From Streptococcus oricebi (lineage in GTDB: Bacteria; Bacillota; Bacilli; Lactobacillales; Streptococcaceae), in the NCBI RefSeq assembly GCF_017883985.1, contig NZ_PRDG01000004.1, positions 123,155 to 187,154 on the forward strand: DNA of 64,000 nt, written 5' to 3'. Each line of letters begins with the position of its first letter. Position 1 is the stretch's first letter. The position numbers were made by a program, and so were the translations under genes. This document shows, in pieces, positions 10,974 to 19,709 of the stretch. A model generated the notes under the pieces. That model did no database searches. It saw only the letters and a program-made list of their open reading frames with translations, and was not told where the DNA came from.

Positions 10974-11909
10974 TTACAATTCTTTTTTTATCAAATCCAT
11001 CAGCTGATTGCGGTCCACAATCCACTCTTCTCGTTCATCTTTTTCATAGGTCCGGTTGGATAAAAAGATTGCTGCTTTTTCTTCCTTGCGGTTATACATA
11101 AGAAAGGTGCCGGTATATCCCGTATGGTCCAGCCAATCCTGGTCTAAATTCCAGGCCAGACTTCTGGTCTTGCCAGCTAGCAGACTATAATTTTGAGCCA
11201 AATCTGCCGCAAAATCATCCTTCAAATAGTGGTCCAAAAAGAGCTCGAGATCAGCTAGACTAGAAAAGAGACCTGCACTGCCCGTATGGGGACCTAAAAC
11301 TTGGGCCTTGGGGTCATGGACCATTCCTGACTGGCCTCCTCTGCTAGTCGGGACTGCTCCCTCTACTGGCCCAAAGCAGGTTTCCTTTAATTGCCAGTTT
11401 CTAAAAATTTCCTGCTCTAAAATCTGGTCCAAATCTTCCCCATAGATTTCCTCCAGCATAAAGCCCAGCAAAAGAAAGTTGACATCTGTATAGCGAAAGG
11501 ACTTATCCTCTTCTAGCTCAAGCTGGTTAAGGGCCTGCCTTAATTGGTCCTGATTGAGCTGACTCCTATTTTTAATAAAGGGGTTGAGGCCCGATGTATG
11601 GGTCAATAACTGCCTAAGGCTAGTCTCCTCATGCACAAAGGCTGGATAATAGTATTTGAGGCTCTGGTCCAGCTCTAGCTCTCCCTTTTTGATGAGAAGA
11701 ATAACCAGGCTACCAACACCCAGCACCTTACTGACACTGGCCAAGTCATAAATCAAGCCTGGCCTGGTCGCTAGATTTTGCTCAGGGTGACTCAGACCCA
11801 GATAAAATTCTTGCCACCGGCCCTTACGATAGAGGGCGAGACTGGCCCCTGGATAGATCTGATTGGCCAACTGGTCCTCTATCTTGGCTAGAATAGAATC
11901 GATGCTCAT
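10974..11909 (-). CDS. Beta-lactamase-family serine hydrolase
   Basis: A 311-residue protein of the class C beta-lactamase/PBP4* family. The nucleophile motif SxxK is in YDLASVSKVLGV, the second motif YxN is in RYTDVNFLLLG, and the third appears as HTGYTGT in place of KTG. There is no signal peptide, so it is probably cytoplasmic and may be an esterase or D-amino peptidase rather than a penicillin-binding enzyme; the substrate is unknown. It overlaps the 3' end of cppA by 4 bp and is probably cotranscribed with it. Confidence 0.85.
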   Translation of the reverse strand: MSIDSILAKIEDQLANQIYPGASLALYRKGRWQEFYLGLSHPEQNLATRPGLIYDLASVSKVLGVGSLVILLIKKGELELDQSLKYYYPAFVHEETSLRQLLTHTSGLNPFIKNRSQLNQDQLRQALNQLELEEDKSFRYTDVNFLLLGFMLEEIYGEDLDQILEQEIFRNWQLKETCFGPVEGAVPTSRGGQSGMVHDPKAQVLGPHTGSAGLFSSLADLELFLDHYLKDDFAADLAQNYSLLAGKTRSLAWNLDQDWLDHTGYTGTFLMYNRKEEKAAIFLSNRTYEKDEREEWIVDRNQLMDLIKKEL

Positions 11910-12643
11910 AGGGCTTCAAACCACAGCTCAATCTGGCTCGGATCGGCAACTAAGAAGAACTTCTTAGATTTAGGTAGGAAATACTGGTCTGGCTTGAGCC
12001 GGACTGCTAAGTCAGCCACCTCAAAATCGGCCAGCTGAAACTTGAGCATGGACAAGTCCCAGACAAAATCCGACGTAGTCAAGTCAGCTCCTTGAGCCTC
12101 CTTAAAGTCCAAGAGGTCTGTTGTTCCCAGGAGCTTCTGGTAAAAGCTCTGACTTTCCTGGACTTGAGGGACACAAATTTCAATCTTTTCCAGCTCAAAC
12201 TGACTCAGGCCTTGAAAATCAGCTGCTTTTTTAAAACTTGGTCGCTCACTTAAGGGCTTTAAGTCTAGATAGCTAGCTTCTGCATGCAGCAAAAAAGTAT
12301 CTCCTTCTGGTGATTGAAGCGAGAAGGCATAGCCCTTAGGACCTTGGTAGAGTTCATAGTCTCCTGCTAAATCCGCCAAGAGACTCTCGACTTCGCTGGC
12401 CTCGGCCACCCTAAAAATAATTCGTCCTAGTTTTTTGGTTCCTTCCACCTTGCGAGCCCTAGTACTAGGTACTTCCTCTAAGAGGAGGCGTTCTGTCTTT
12501 GTTTGGTCTCCTAGACTGGCAGTTGCCCCTTCTTCTAGCAGATTCTTCATGCCCAGACTTTCAAGATAGAACTTTAAATTCCGGTTGCGATTATTTACTC
12601 TTACTACTGGTATCGTTTGAATCATTTGATTTTTTTTACCCAT
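11906..12643 (-). CDS. cppA: CppA-family protein (glyoxalase-like fold)
   Basis: Resembles streptococcal CppA, described as a C3-degrading proteinase but built from two glyoxalase/VOC-like halves. The N-terminus IQTIPVVRVNNRNRNLKFY and GMKNLLEEGA are characteristic, and the second half begins near residue 160 (LEKIEICVPQVQESQSFY). I use the ATG at 12643 (MGKKNQM) because GGAGG stands 5 nt upstream; a longer frame would begin at a TTG at 12655. No secretion signal is visible, so a role in complement cleavage is not supported by the sequence itself. Confidence 0.85.
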   Translation of the reverse strand: MGKKNQMIQTIPVVRVNNRNRNLKFYLESLGMKNLLEEGATASLGDQTKTERLLLEEVPSTRARKVEGTKKLGRIIFRVAEASEVESLLADLAGDYELYQGPKGYAFSLQSPEGDTFLLHAEASYLDLKPLSERPSFKKAADFQGLSQFELEKIEICVPQVQESQSFYQKLLGTTDLLDFKEAQGADLTTSDFVWDLSMLKFQLADFEVADLAVRLKPDQYFLPKSKKFFLVADPSQIELWFEAL

Positions 12644-12709
12644 AATTTCCTCCAAGCCTTTCTATTTTAAAAAATTTTTGAGAATTTTACAAATAATTAT
12701 ACGCAGAAT

Positions 12710-12747
12710 AAAAAAATGTTTGCTGAAATTCATACAAACATTTTTTT
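12710..12747. terminator. Terminator after the DUF308-like gene
   Basis: AAAAAAATGTTTG pairs with CAAACATTTTTTT around a 12-nt loop, giving U-tracts on both strands. It separates the DUF308-like gene from cppA. Confidence 0.85.
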
Positions 12748-12797
12748 ACATCATATTCCATCTAGTCGGTAGATAGGCAAGTAAGATTAAAAGGTGG

Positions 12798-14084
12798 CTA
12801 ATAAATGGTTTCAGCCAGGACCAAACTACGCTTGGAGGCCAACTCATATTGAAGATAGGCCTGATAGGTCCCCGGGGCAATGATTCCCTGGGGATCGACA
12901 ATATCTGTCCCGGCCCGGCCCAAAATGGAATCAGCCAGAAGGACACAGTTGGTCGATAGGACAAAGTAGGTCTTGAAACGGCTATCCTTAAACTTATAAA
13001 TCTCCGCTTCCAAATCCTTTTTGAGATGGTAGGGATAGATGGGCTTACCGTCCTTAAGCCGACTAGAGGGCTCCCAGGGGTAGGTCAAGTCATCCAGCTC
13101 GGCCAGACGCTCCCTTATAGCCTGGTCCTGCTCCTTGGTCAGCTGGAGTTGATAGACAAAGAGGGTCTTTTGACTCTCTTTCTTACAAAGGTCGATATAG
13201 GCCTCACGCTCCACCTTAAAGAGGACTCCGTCTCCCACCATACCAAACAAGCGTTCTGAAAAAGGGTCATAATTACCATAGGAAATGACCTGACCTTGGT
13301 AGCAAATATCAACATGGCCCAGGGCCCCGAAAAAGTTGGTCTGGGAGGTATGGATAAAGACCTCCATGGAGCTAAAACCTTCTTTCGCTTCCTCTGGCCA
13401 AGACTTGTCTTGAAGGGACTCTGCTAGATCTGCCTGCTCTTTTCGTCCCTGCAAAAAACGATTAAACTGATTGAGTCGCTCAGCCGGTACAAAGGCTGCA
13501 ATGACAATGGGCAAGCTGATTCTGGTCCGCCGTTTCAGAGTATGGCGGTCCTCATCATTATCAAAGAAAAAACCATCTCTGAGATTGGACAGGCCCAGTG
13601 AGATCAGATAAAAACCTAAAAAAACGAATTGGAGGTCCCGATCTGCACTGGGGGCAATAATAGTCGAAAGGCCCAAGACCGTATAAATAAGAGTATCTAA
13701 AAGGAAACGAAAACCTCCCTTGATTTTATTCTGGCGAAAGAGGAAGTAGGTTACCCCATAGATAAAAGCCATAAAGAGCTGGTAGAGCCCTAAGATCAAA
13801 AGGATGGTATGGAGGGGGAGGCTGGTATAGTCATTGAGCAAATCCAAACCTAGACCGATTAAGAGTCGCCAAAAAGCCGCCAAACTAGACACTTCCTTAC
13901 GCCTAAGGACAAAGCGGAAGAAAAGGTCTGAGAGTCCTGTCCCCATTAGATAAAGACTTAAAAAACTAATCCCTAAACGGGCTACTAAATTTCCATTCCA
14001 TAGGACAATAGCCCCTAAAATCAGGGCGACAAGGCCAAAGAGAATGGTCCGCCGCCGACTGACGGCCCTTAATTTTTCCTGCAT
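12798..14084 (-). CDS. Membrane protein with DUF308-like N-terminus and possible permuted papain-like domain
   Basis: A 428-residue protein. Residues 1 to about 180 hold roughly seven hydrophobic segments resembling the HdeD/DUF308 membrane repeat. Residues 190-428 are soluble and have His257 in GALGHVDICYQG and Cys380 in STNCVLLADSIL, followed by IIAPGTYQAY. The order His then Cys with this spacing resembles circularly permuted NlpC/P60 (LRAT/YiiX-like) hydrolases, so I suggest a membrane-anchored cysteine hydrolase or acyltransferase. This is inference from motifs. AGGAG precedes the ATG, and a terminator-like hairpin stands just before it. It could instead be an inactive envelope protein. 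Confidence 0.55.
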   Translation of the reverse strand: MQEKLRAVSRRRTILFGLVALILGAIVLWNGNLVARLGISFLSLYLMGTGLSDLFFRFVLRRKEVSSLAAFWRLLIGLGLDLLNDYTSLPLHTILLILGLYQLFMAFIYGVTYFLFRQNKIKGGFRFLLDTLIYTVLGLSTIIAPSADRDLQFVFLGFYLISLGLSNLRDGFFFDNDEDRHTLKRRTRISLPIVIAAFVPAERLNQFNRFLQGRKEQADLAESLQDKSWPEEAKEGFSSMEVFIHTSQTNFFGALGHVDICYQGQVISYGNYDPFSERLFGMVGDGVLFKVEREAYIDLCKKESQKTLFVYQLQLTKEQDQAIRERLAELDDLTYPWEPSSRLKDGKPIYPYHLKKDLEAEIYKFKDSRFKTYFVLSTNCVLLADSILGRAGTDIVDPQGIIAPGTYQAYLQYELASKRSLVLAETIY

Positions 14085-14097
14085 GGCTCACTCCTAA

Positions 14098-14120
14098 GAA
14101 AAAAGAGGGGGCTTTCCCCC
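14098..14120 (-). terminator. Terminator of glpF placed just upstream of the next gene's RBS
   Basis: On the minus strand GGGGGG-AAAG-CCCCCT is followed by CTTTTTT. Its U-tract ends about 14 nt before the start codon of the DUF308-like gene. Confidence 0.75.
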
Positions 14121-14200
14121 CTTGCCGCCCCTAAGCTCAAGAGCCAGGCTGACTAGACAAGCCAGCCTGCTCTTAAAGTACCTAGGGGGCAGATAGCGAA

Positions 14201-14230
14201 AGAGGCTGAGACCAAAGTCCCCAACCTCTC
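14201..14230. repeat. Intergenic hairpin repeat, copy A
   Basis: AGAGGCTGAGAC and GTCCCCAACCTCT form an imperfect inverted repeat. The same layout (AGAGGC-GAGAC-spacer-GTCTC-GCCTCT) recurs at 23613 and 37262, with weaker relatives at 40909 and 61021. The rest of 14121-14343 has no gene. Confidence 0.55.
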
Positions 14231-14343
14231 ACATATATTCCTAATCTGTAAAAGACCCGCTAACCTTTTGAAGTTTAGCTCTGCCTTTTCAAGAAAGACT
14301 GCTAGCAGCAAAAGAGATCTTCTATTCTTACGGAAAATCAAGC

Positions 14344-15213
14344 TTATCCGTAGATAAATTTATAAAGGGCAACTGCAATAATTGCTGCCATAATCGGTGT
14401 CACAACCGGCACCCATGAATACCACCATTTTGAATCACCCTTGGCTGGTCCAAGGAAAGAAGTAGGTAGGATAAAGTGCAGGAAGCGAGGAGCCAAGTCA
14501 CGCGCTGGGTTGAGGGCTGGTCCAGTAGGTCCACCCAAGGAAGTAACCAGAGCCATAACCAAGAAACCAAGAGCCATATGGGCAACCGCAGAACCTGCTG
14601 AAGTGACAGATGCCAACTGAGCCTTGACTTGGAGACTGTTAAAGTCAATTGCTTGACCTGTTTGGCTGACCTGCTGTTTAGCAAATTGAACAGCCTCTGC
14701 ACCAAAGAAATGTTTGGTCATTACAATCGCTGCAAAGAAGAGGACAAAGGAACCGATAAACTCATTGATAACCCCATTTAACAAGGCAGCATTACGGCTT
14801 TCTTTCTTACCATCGTCCACACTTACAATCGTTGAGAAGGTTCCCAAGATAGCATTTGAGTCCGTTGTTTGCAAGTAGTAAGGACGGTGGCTCAGAGTCA
14901 CCAAGAATTGTCCCGCAAAAGCTCCAAGTAATTGAGCTAGAATGTAGGGAGCAACCTGCGCCCAAGGGAAGTAGCCACTAACCGCAAGACCCAGGGTAAA
15001 GGCTGGATTAATGTGGTTACCTGAAACATTTCCAAACATCAAGGCTGGAATCATAACCCCCATACCGTAACCAACTGCAATTACCAGCCAGCCACTTTGA
15101 TGACCTTTTGTTCCTTTCAATTCAACATTGGCAACTGCCCCATTTCCCAAAATAATCAGGAAGGCTGTTCCAAGAAATTCTGTGATATATTTCACAGCCC
15201 ATGTGAATTCCAT
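14344..15213 (-). CDS. glpF: Glycerol facilitator / aquaglyceroporin
   Basis: A 289-residue MIP-family channel with six membrane spans and two NPA loops: N69-P70-A71 in [13 protein letters not shown], and the second in [14 protein letters not shown]. The Asp after the second NPA (NPARD) is the mark of glycerol-conducting channels rather than strict water channels. An unusual loop of about 50 residues ([12 protein letters not shown] onward, then [13 protein letters not shown]) lengthens the centre, as seen in lactic acid bacterial homologs. It is divergent from pepX, a conserved pairing in streptococci as far as I recall. Confidence 0.93.
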   Translation of the reverse strand: MEFTWAVKYITEFLGTAFLIILGNGAVANVELKGTKGHQSGWLVIAVGYGMGVMIPALMFGNVSGNHINPAFTLGLAVSGYFPWAQVAPYILAQLLGAFAGQFLVTLSHRPYYLQTTDSNAILGTFSTIVSVDDGKKESRNAALLNGVINEFIGSFVLFFAAIVMTKHFFGAEAVQFAKQQVSQTGQAIDFNSLQVKAQLASVTSAGSAVAHMALGFLVMALVTSLGGPTGPALNPARDLAPRFLHFILPTSFLGPAKGDSKWWYSWVPVVTPIMAAIIAVALYKFIYG

Positions 15214-15237
15214 GTATCTATTCTCCTTAAAAAATTT

Positions 15238-15267
15238 TTAGACAAAGACTATTTTATCAAGTATAAT
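15238..15267 (+). promoter_or_regulatory. pepX promoter
   Basis: TAGACA at 15239-15244 and TATAAT at 15262-15267 are 17 bp apart in the 105-bp glpF-pepX divergent gap. Confidence 0.7.
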
Positions 15268-15318
15268 GGAGAATGTAAAGGTCCTTTCCCTATAAATTTG
15301 AAAAAAGAGGTAAAAAAT

Positions 15319-17595
15319 ATGCGTTATAACCAGTATAGTTATACAAAAGTCTCTGATGAAACCATGCTGGCCGAGCTAGCTAGCTTGGGATTTATTTTTG
15401 ACCAGCAGGCCAGTGACAAGGATAATTTGCGGAACTTTCTTGACTGGGCCTCTCCCTCCTATCAAGAAATCGACTACCTCCTAAAAAGTTGGCTGGCAGA
15501 TTCCGAGACTAATTTACTGGCCTTCTTTCAGTCAGACCAAGCCTTAAGCCAGGAGATTTTCACCATGGTCGCCCTCCAAATCTTAGAGTTTGTTCCCTTT
15601 GTTGACTTTGAAGAGCTCCAAGACTTTTGCCAGCAAATTAAGTTTCCTATCTGCTATGGACGGCTACTAGAAAACCTCTACCAGCTCCTTAACTGCCGGA
15701 CCAAGAGCGGGAATTTGCTGATTGATAAGCTTGTTAGCGAAGGGCTCATCCCTGAAAATCAGGATTATCATTTCTTTAATGGCAAAAGCTTAGCGACTTT
15801 TTCTAGCCATGATGTCATTCGTGAGGTGGTCTATGTAGAAACCAGGGTAGATACAGATAAAGACGGCCTGCCCGATCTGGTCAAGGTCTCCCTTATCCGC
15901 CCCCGTTATGAAGGAAAAATCCCCGCAGTCATGACTGCCAGCCCCTACCACCAAGGGACCAACGATAAGGCCAGCGACCAGGCCCTCCACAATATGAACG
16001 TGGACTTACTTAAGAAAACTCCCCATCAAATTGAGGTCAAAGAAAGGACTCTTGACTTGGTAGATCCATTGGGTCAGGCAGAACTGGTCCAAGAGAGCCA
16101 GGAAAAACTCGGTCATATCAGCACCTACACCCTCAATGACTATTTCCTGCCCCGCGGTTTTGCCAATATCTATGTATCGGGAGTCGGGACCAAGGATTCA
16201 CAAGGGCTGATGACCAGTGGTGATTATTATCAAATCGAGGCCTTTAAAAATGTTATCGACTGGCTCAATGGTCGCTGTCGCGCCTTTACTAGTCCCATCC
16301 GACAAAAGGAAATCCGGGCCGACTGGTCCAATGGAAAAGTGGCAACCACCGGTATTTCCTACCTAGGAACCATGTCCAATGGACTGGCTACCACTGGCGT
16401 AGAGGGCTTGGAGGTCATCATCGCAGAAGCCGGCATCTCGTCCTGGTATAACTACTATCGAGAAAACGGCCTAGTCACCAGCCCTGGCGGCTACCCTGGC
16501 GAGGACTTTGAAAGCCTGACCGAGCTGACCTATTCCCGCAATCTCAGGGCCGGAGATGCCCTCCACCACAAGGCTGCCTATCAAAAATTTGTCCGGGACT
16601 TAGAGAAGGACCTAGACCGAGCTAGTGGTGATTACAACCAATTTTGGCATGACCGCAACTATCTCAAACACGCCGACAAAGTCAAGGCCCAAGTTGTCTT
16701 TACCCACGGTTCCCAGGATTGGAATGTCAAACCTAGCCATGTTTATCAGATGTTCCAGGCCCTACCAAAGGGACTAAAAAAGCACCTCTTTTTCCACAAC
16801 GGTGCCCACGTCTATCTGAATAACTGGCAATCCATCGACTTTCGTGAAAGTATGAATGCTCTTTTAGCACAAAAATTACTGGGATTGAAGTCGGACTTTG
16901 CCCTTCCTCCTGTCATTTGGCAGGATAATAGCCAGGCACAAACCTGGCTCAGTCTGAATGATTTTGGCAGTGAGAACAAGCAGTATTTCAATCTAGGCAA
17001 AGGCCTAGAAATCATTCAAAACGCTTATAGCGAACAAGACTACCAGCGCTATGGCAAGAACTATCGAGACTTTCTGGCCGATCTCTATGAGGATAAGGCC
17101 CAGGCTGTGACTATTGATTTGACCCTGGAAAAAGACCTCTTTATCAACGGTCCTATCAAGCTCAAGACCCGGCTCAAGTCCAGTAGCGATAAGGGGCTCC
17201 TTTCAGTCCAGGTCCTAGACTATGGCAGGAAAAAACGCCTGACCCCTATCCCTCATCCTATCCAGCCCAGAAGCATGGATAATGGCCGCTACTATATGCT
17301 GGATAACTTGATGGAGTTGCCCTTTATCGAAACACCCCATCGGGGCATCAGCAAGGGCTATCTCAACCTGCAAAATCGCAAGGGCTTGCTGACGGTGGAG
17401 GAAGTCATTCCCGACCAATGGATGACGATTGAGCTGGAACTGCAACCAAGCATTTATAAACTAGAGGCCGGCCATACCCTCCGCCTCCTCCTTTACACCA
17501 CTGACTTTGAAATCACCGTCCGCGACAAGACCGACTATCAGCTGACCGTAGATTTGGAGCAGTCCAGTTTGGAAGTGCCAGTGGAAGAGAAATAA
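15319..17595 (+). CDS. pepX: Xaa-Pro dipeptidyl-peptidase
   Basis: Cytoplasmic serine peptidase (S15) that removes X-Pro dipeptides from peptide N-termini; important for casein and collagen peptide use. The start at 15319 ([11 protein letters not shown]) has AAAGAGG 8 nt upstream and gives 758 residues, the usual PepX length; a longer open frame back to 15097 runs into glpF. The triad is visible: Ser347 in TTGISYLGT, Asp467 in HGSQDWNV, His497 in [10 protein letters not shown]. The C-terminal jelly-roll region ends in LEVPVEEK. A strong terminator follows, and then a decayed second copy of the 3' end. Confidence 0.96.
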   Translation: MRYNQYSYTKVSDETMLAELASLGFIFDQQASDKDNLRNFLDWASPSYQEIDYLLKSWLADSETNLLAFFQSDQALSQEIFTMVALQILEFVPFVDFEELQDFCQQIKFPICYGRLLENLYQLLNCRTKSGNLLIDKLVSEGLIPENQDYHFFNGKSLATFSSHDVIREVVYVETRVDTDKDGLPDLVKVSLIRPRYEGKIPAVMTASPYHQGTNDKASDQALHNMNVDLLKKTPHQIEVKERTLDLVDPLGQAELVQESQEKLGHISTYTLNDYFLPRGFANIYVSGVGTKDSQGLMTSGDYYQIEAFKNVIDWLNGRCRAFTSPIRQKEIRADWSNGKVATTGISYLGTMSNGLATTGVEGLEVIIAEAGISSWYNYYRENGLVTSPGGYPGEDFESLTELTYSRNLRAGDALHHKAAYQKFVRDLEKDLDRASGDYNQFWHDRNYLKHADKVKAQVVFTHGSQDWNVKPSHVYQMFQALPKGLKKHLFFHNGAHVYLNNWQSIDFRESMNALLAQKLLGLKSDFALPPVIWQDNSQAQTWLSLNDFGSENKQYFNLGKGLEIIQNAYSEQDYQRYGKNYRDFLADLYEDKAQAVTIDLTLEKDLFINGPIKLKTRLKSSSDKGLLSVQVLDYGRKKRLTPIPHPIQPRSMDNGRYYMLDNLMELPFIETPHRGISKGYLNLQNRKGLLTVEEVIPDQWMTIELELQPSIYKLEAGHTLRLLLYTTDFEITVRDKTDYQLTVDLEQSSLEVPVEEK

Positions 17596-17610
17596 AAAAT
17601 ATTAAAGCAA

Positions 17611-17653
17611 AAAAAGCATCCAAGGTAGGACAAAACCGCACTGGATGCTTTTT
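17611..17653 (+). terminator. pepX terminator
   Basis: AAAAAGCATCCA at 17611-17622 pairs with TGGATGCTTTTT at 17642-17653. Confidence 0.85.
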
Positions 17654-17703
17654 ACTGAACTTTTTGGTAAATATCGTAACTATTTCTGACCATTAAACAA
17701 CTC

Positions 17704-17900
17704 CTAAAGGGCTATCTCAACCTACAAAACCGCACCGATTTGCTGACGGTAGAGGAAGTCACGCCTAACCAATGGATGACTTTCAGCCTTGATTTACAGC
17801 CAACCATTTACAAGCTCCGCCTAGTCCTTTACAACTCCGACTTTGAAAGTCACCGTCTGCGATAGGACCCGACTACCAGCTGACTGTGGAGTTTAATCAG
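17704..17900 (+). pseudogene. Decayed duplicate of the pepX 3' end
   Basis: Begins AAGGGCTATCTCAACCTACA and translates as [17 protein letters not shown], then [15 protein letters not shown], colinear with pepX residues from about 679 ([17 protein letters not shown]). It lacks 18 nt (the LEAGHT codons) and has two single-base insertions (in GAAAGTCACC and ACCCGAC). It starts at an internal pepX position, so it never had its own start. Many differences from pepX are synonymous, so it descends from a functional, diverged pepX rather than a recent local copy. It abuts the AT-rich membrane-protein gene, whose stop codon is 11 bp further. Confidence 0.9.
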
Positions 17901-17910
17901 AGATATCTTT

Positions 17911-19350
17911 TTAACTTTCCACTTTGAGCTTCACATTCCCTTTGTATGGTTTCTGTTTGGCTTCCACTGGATATCTAACGATGACGATAGCTTCTTCTAA
18001 TTCATCTGAAGGTTCAACTAACCAATAAATATGGCTTTCTTTTGGCAAATATTTAATATTCTTTATAGCCGCCTCTGCTGGAACTTTTTCACCTTTATAA
18101 AAAACCAGTTGCTCAACAAATTCGGGCTCAATTTCTGACGAGTATTCGCAATCCTTATATATAAAACCTTCCAGATTAGAAATTATTGTTTTTAGATTTG
18201 TATTTGTATTTAAATTTTTGTATACTCCCAAAACTATAATCAATAGAATAAATAAAAAGATAAGTTTGTCTACTCCTAAATAAAAGGCATCAGAATATAT
18301 ATCAGGTTTGTTGCCGCTTAGTGAGTTAAGTAAACGTGCGAAAGGTCTGTATTTATTAGATAAAAGTATAGATAAATAAAAAGGTAAAAGTACAATCTGG
18401 GCTTGTAAAGTAAGTTTAAATATATTTCTCTTTAAAGTTTCTTGATTATAAGTGCTGGATTTAAAAATTCCTAGTGGATGAGCTGCCTTTTTTGTTAGTA
18501 TCCAGATATCCTCAGAAAACAATTGGTAAGTAAGAGCAAATATAGCAGCTACAAATACCCAATTAGATAAGTCCATCAAGCCCGAAAGAAATACTATACA
18601 TAAAATTGAAAGAAACAAACTAATTTTTATTTTTAAGAACCGAAAAAAACTTCTTATCAACCCAATTAGTGAATAAATCGTTATAAACAGGATAATTGAA
18701 GTAATAATTATGTTGTATTCATTTGGCTTCCATGAATAATAACCTCGTGCTGCATTATTAAAAAATATTATCTCCGAAAAGAAAAGTAACGAAGGGATAG
18801 GGTAAAAATATACTTTGTCTCTTATATCTATGTATCGAATAAATCTTCTCCTAAGAATAAATATGTTATTTCCATACCAATACTCCTGTTTGCTTGCCTT
18901 TATAAATACTAGACGTAATACAAATGATAAAACTAGAACGAATGGAAAAATAAAAGTGAGAAGAACATTTTCCATGTTTTTATACTTTAATAAGTCATAA
19001 TAATTGTGTTTAATAAAACAAGCAACTAATAACATTACAATAATGTCTAATCCTATAAAAATATTGTCCCATTTATTTAAACTAGGCTTCTCTAATAAAT
19101 CTATTGAGTTAAAAGTTAGTTTATTATCTTTTTGAAAATAATCAAATCTTATCTGCACCTCTTTTAGAGAACTCTCCAAAGAAAACTCTTTCATTCCTTT
19201 CTTTACCCATTTTTCATCATTACTTGTTTGAATACCTATTTTTATATCTTCTAAATATCGCTCTATATCCCCAATGTTTATATTGTTTTCTTGAAACTCT
19301 TTAATATCTCTTTTAAAATCTTCTGCTTTCTCTACAATCATTTTTGACAT
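17911..19350 (-). CDS. Unknown multi-spanning membrane protein, AT-rich
   Basis: I do not recognise this 479-residue protein. Residues 1-100 are soluble and charged (probable helices); about eight to nine membrane segments lie between residues 105 and 390 (for example IFIGLDIIVMLLVACFI and LLTFIFPFVLVLSFVL); the last 90 residues are soluble (EPEFVEQLVFYKGEKVPAEA, YLPKESHIYWLVEP). The base composition is clearly more AT-rich than pepX or ybaB, with many AAT/ATA/TTA codons, suggesting transfer. AGGAG stands 9 nt before the ATG. It lies between the pepX ghost tail and an LXG toxin-immunity module on the same strand, separated from that module by a 359-bp gap containing a terminator, so it is probably a separate unit. 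Confidence 0.75.
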   Translation of the reverse strand: MSKMIVEKAEDFKRDIKEFQENNINIGDIERYLEDIKIGIQTSNDEKWVKKGMKEFSLESSLKEVQIRFDYFQKDNKLTFNSIDLLEKPSLNKWDNIFIGLDIIVMLLVACFIKHNYYDLLKYKNMENVLLTFIFPFVLVLSFVLRLVFIKASKQEYWYGNNIFILRRRFIRYIDIRDKVYFYPIPSLLFFSEIIFFNNAARGYYSWKPNEYNIIITSIILFITIYSLIGLIRSFFRFLKIKISLFLSILCIVFLSGLMDLSNWVFVAAIFALTYQLFSEDIWILTKKAAHPLGIFKSSTYNQETLKRNIFKLTLQAQIVLLPFYLSILLSNKYRPFARLLNSLSGNKPDIYSDAFYLGVDKLIFLFILLIIVLGVYKNLNTNTNLKTIISNLEGFIYKDCEYSSEIEPEFVEQLVFYKGEKVPAEAAIKNIKYLPKESHIYWLVEPSDELEEAIVIVRYPVEAKQKPYKGNVKLKVES

Positions 19351-19430
19351 ACCTCACAGCTCCTTTCCTTTACATTATAACACAGGTTTGTATCCATATT
19401 CTTCAAGATTTAAAAACAGTAAAACCCAAC

Positions 19431-19475
19431 CTCTTAACTTTGCTTTAATAGCCAAACATGCTATAATGTTAAACG
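19431..19475 (+). repeat. 45-bp direct repeat of the ybaB promoter, distal copy
   Basis: Matches 22739-22783 at 42 of 45 positions, including CTCTTAACTTTGCTTTA and AGCCAAACATGCTATAATGT. It carries an intact extended -10 (TGCTATAAT) but no gene follows. Confidence 0.9.
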
Positions 19476-19501
19476 AAAAGAATAGCATTACCTATACACA
19501 G

Positions 19502-19533
19502 AAAAAAGATTCGCCATCACTAGCGAATCTTTT
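19502..19533. terminator. Bidirectional terminator downstream of the orphan promoter copy
   Basis: AAAAAAGATTCGC and GCGAATCTTTTTT form a perfect stem around CATCACTA. On the minus strand it can end the toxin-immunity transcript; on the plus strand it would end any transcript from the orphan promoter after about 50 nt. Confidence 0.85.
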
Positions 19534-19709
19534 TTCATTTTACTTAATTATCTGCAATTGAAAAACTACGAACTAGGTCGATATTGAAAGAAAAACTAGT
19601 AACCCCTAAAATCAAATAATGGTTACGTTAAATATAAAATAGCAAGTATCATAAATACTATCATTTTTTGTGGAGTAATTTTATTTTTCATTTATCTAAT
19701 CGCTAGTAC

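Larger units (their letters stand above)
19351..19709. other. Gap between membrane gene and TipC-like gene: promoter copy and terminator
   Basis: No gene is supported. It contains a copy of the ybaB promoter (19431-19475) and, 27 bp later, a terminator hairpin (19502-19533). A 22-codon hydrophobic frame on the minus strand (19623-19691, MKNKITPQKMIVFMILAILY) has no ribosome site. Confidence 0.7.

Noticed and set aside
10974..11909. Penicillin-binding or resistance role for the serine hydrolase
   Set aside because: No signal peptide and the third motif is HTG; a resistance role is unsupported.
15097..15318. N-terminal extension of pepX
   Set aside because: Overlaps glpF on the other strand; family length and AAAGAGG support the start at 15319.
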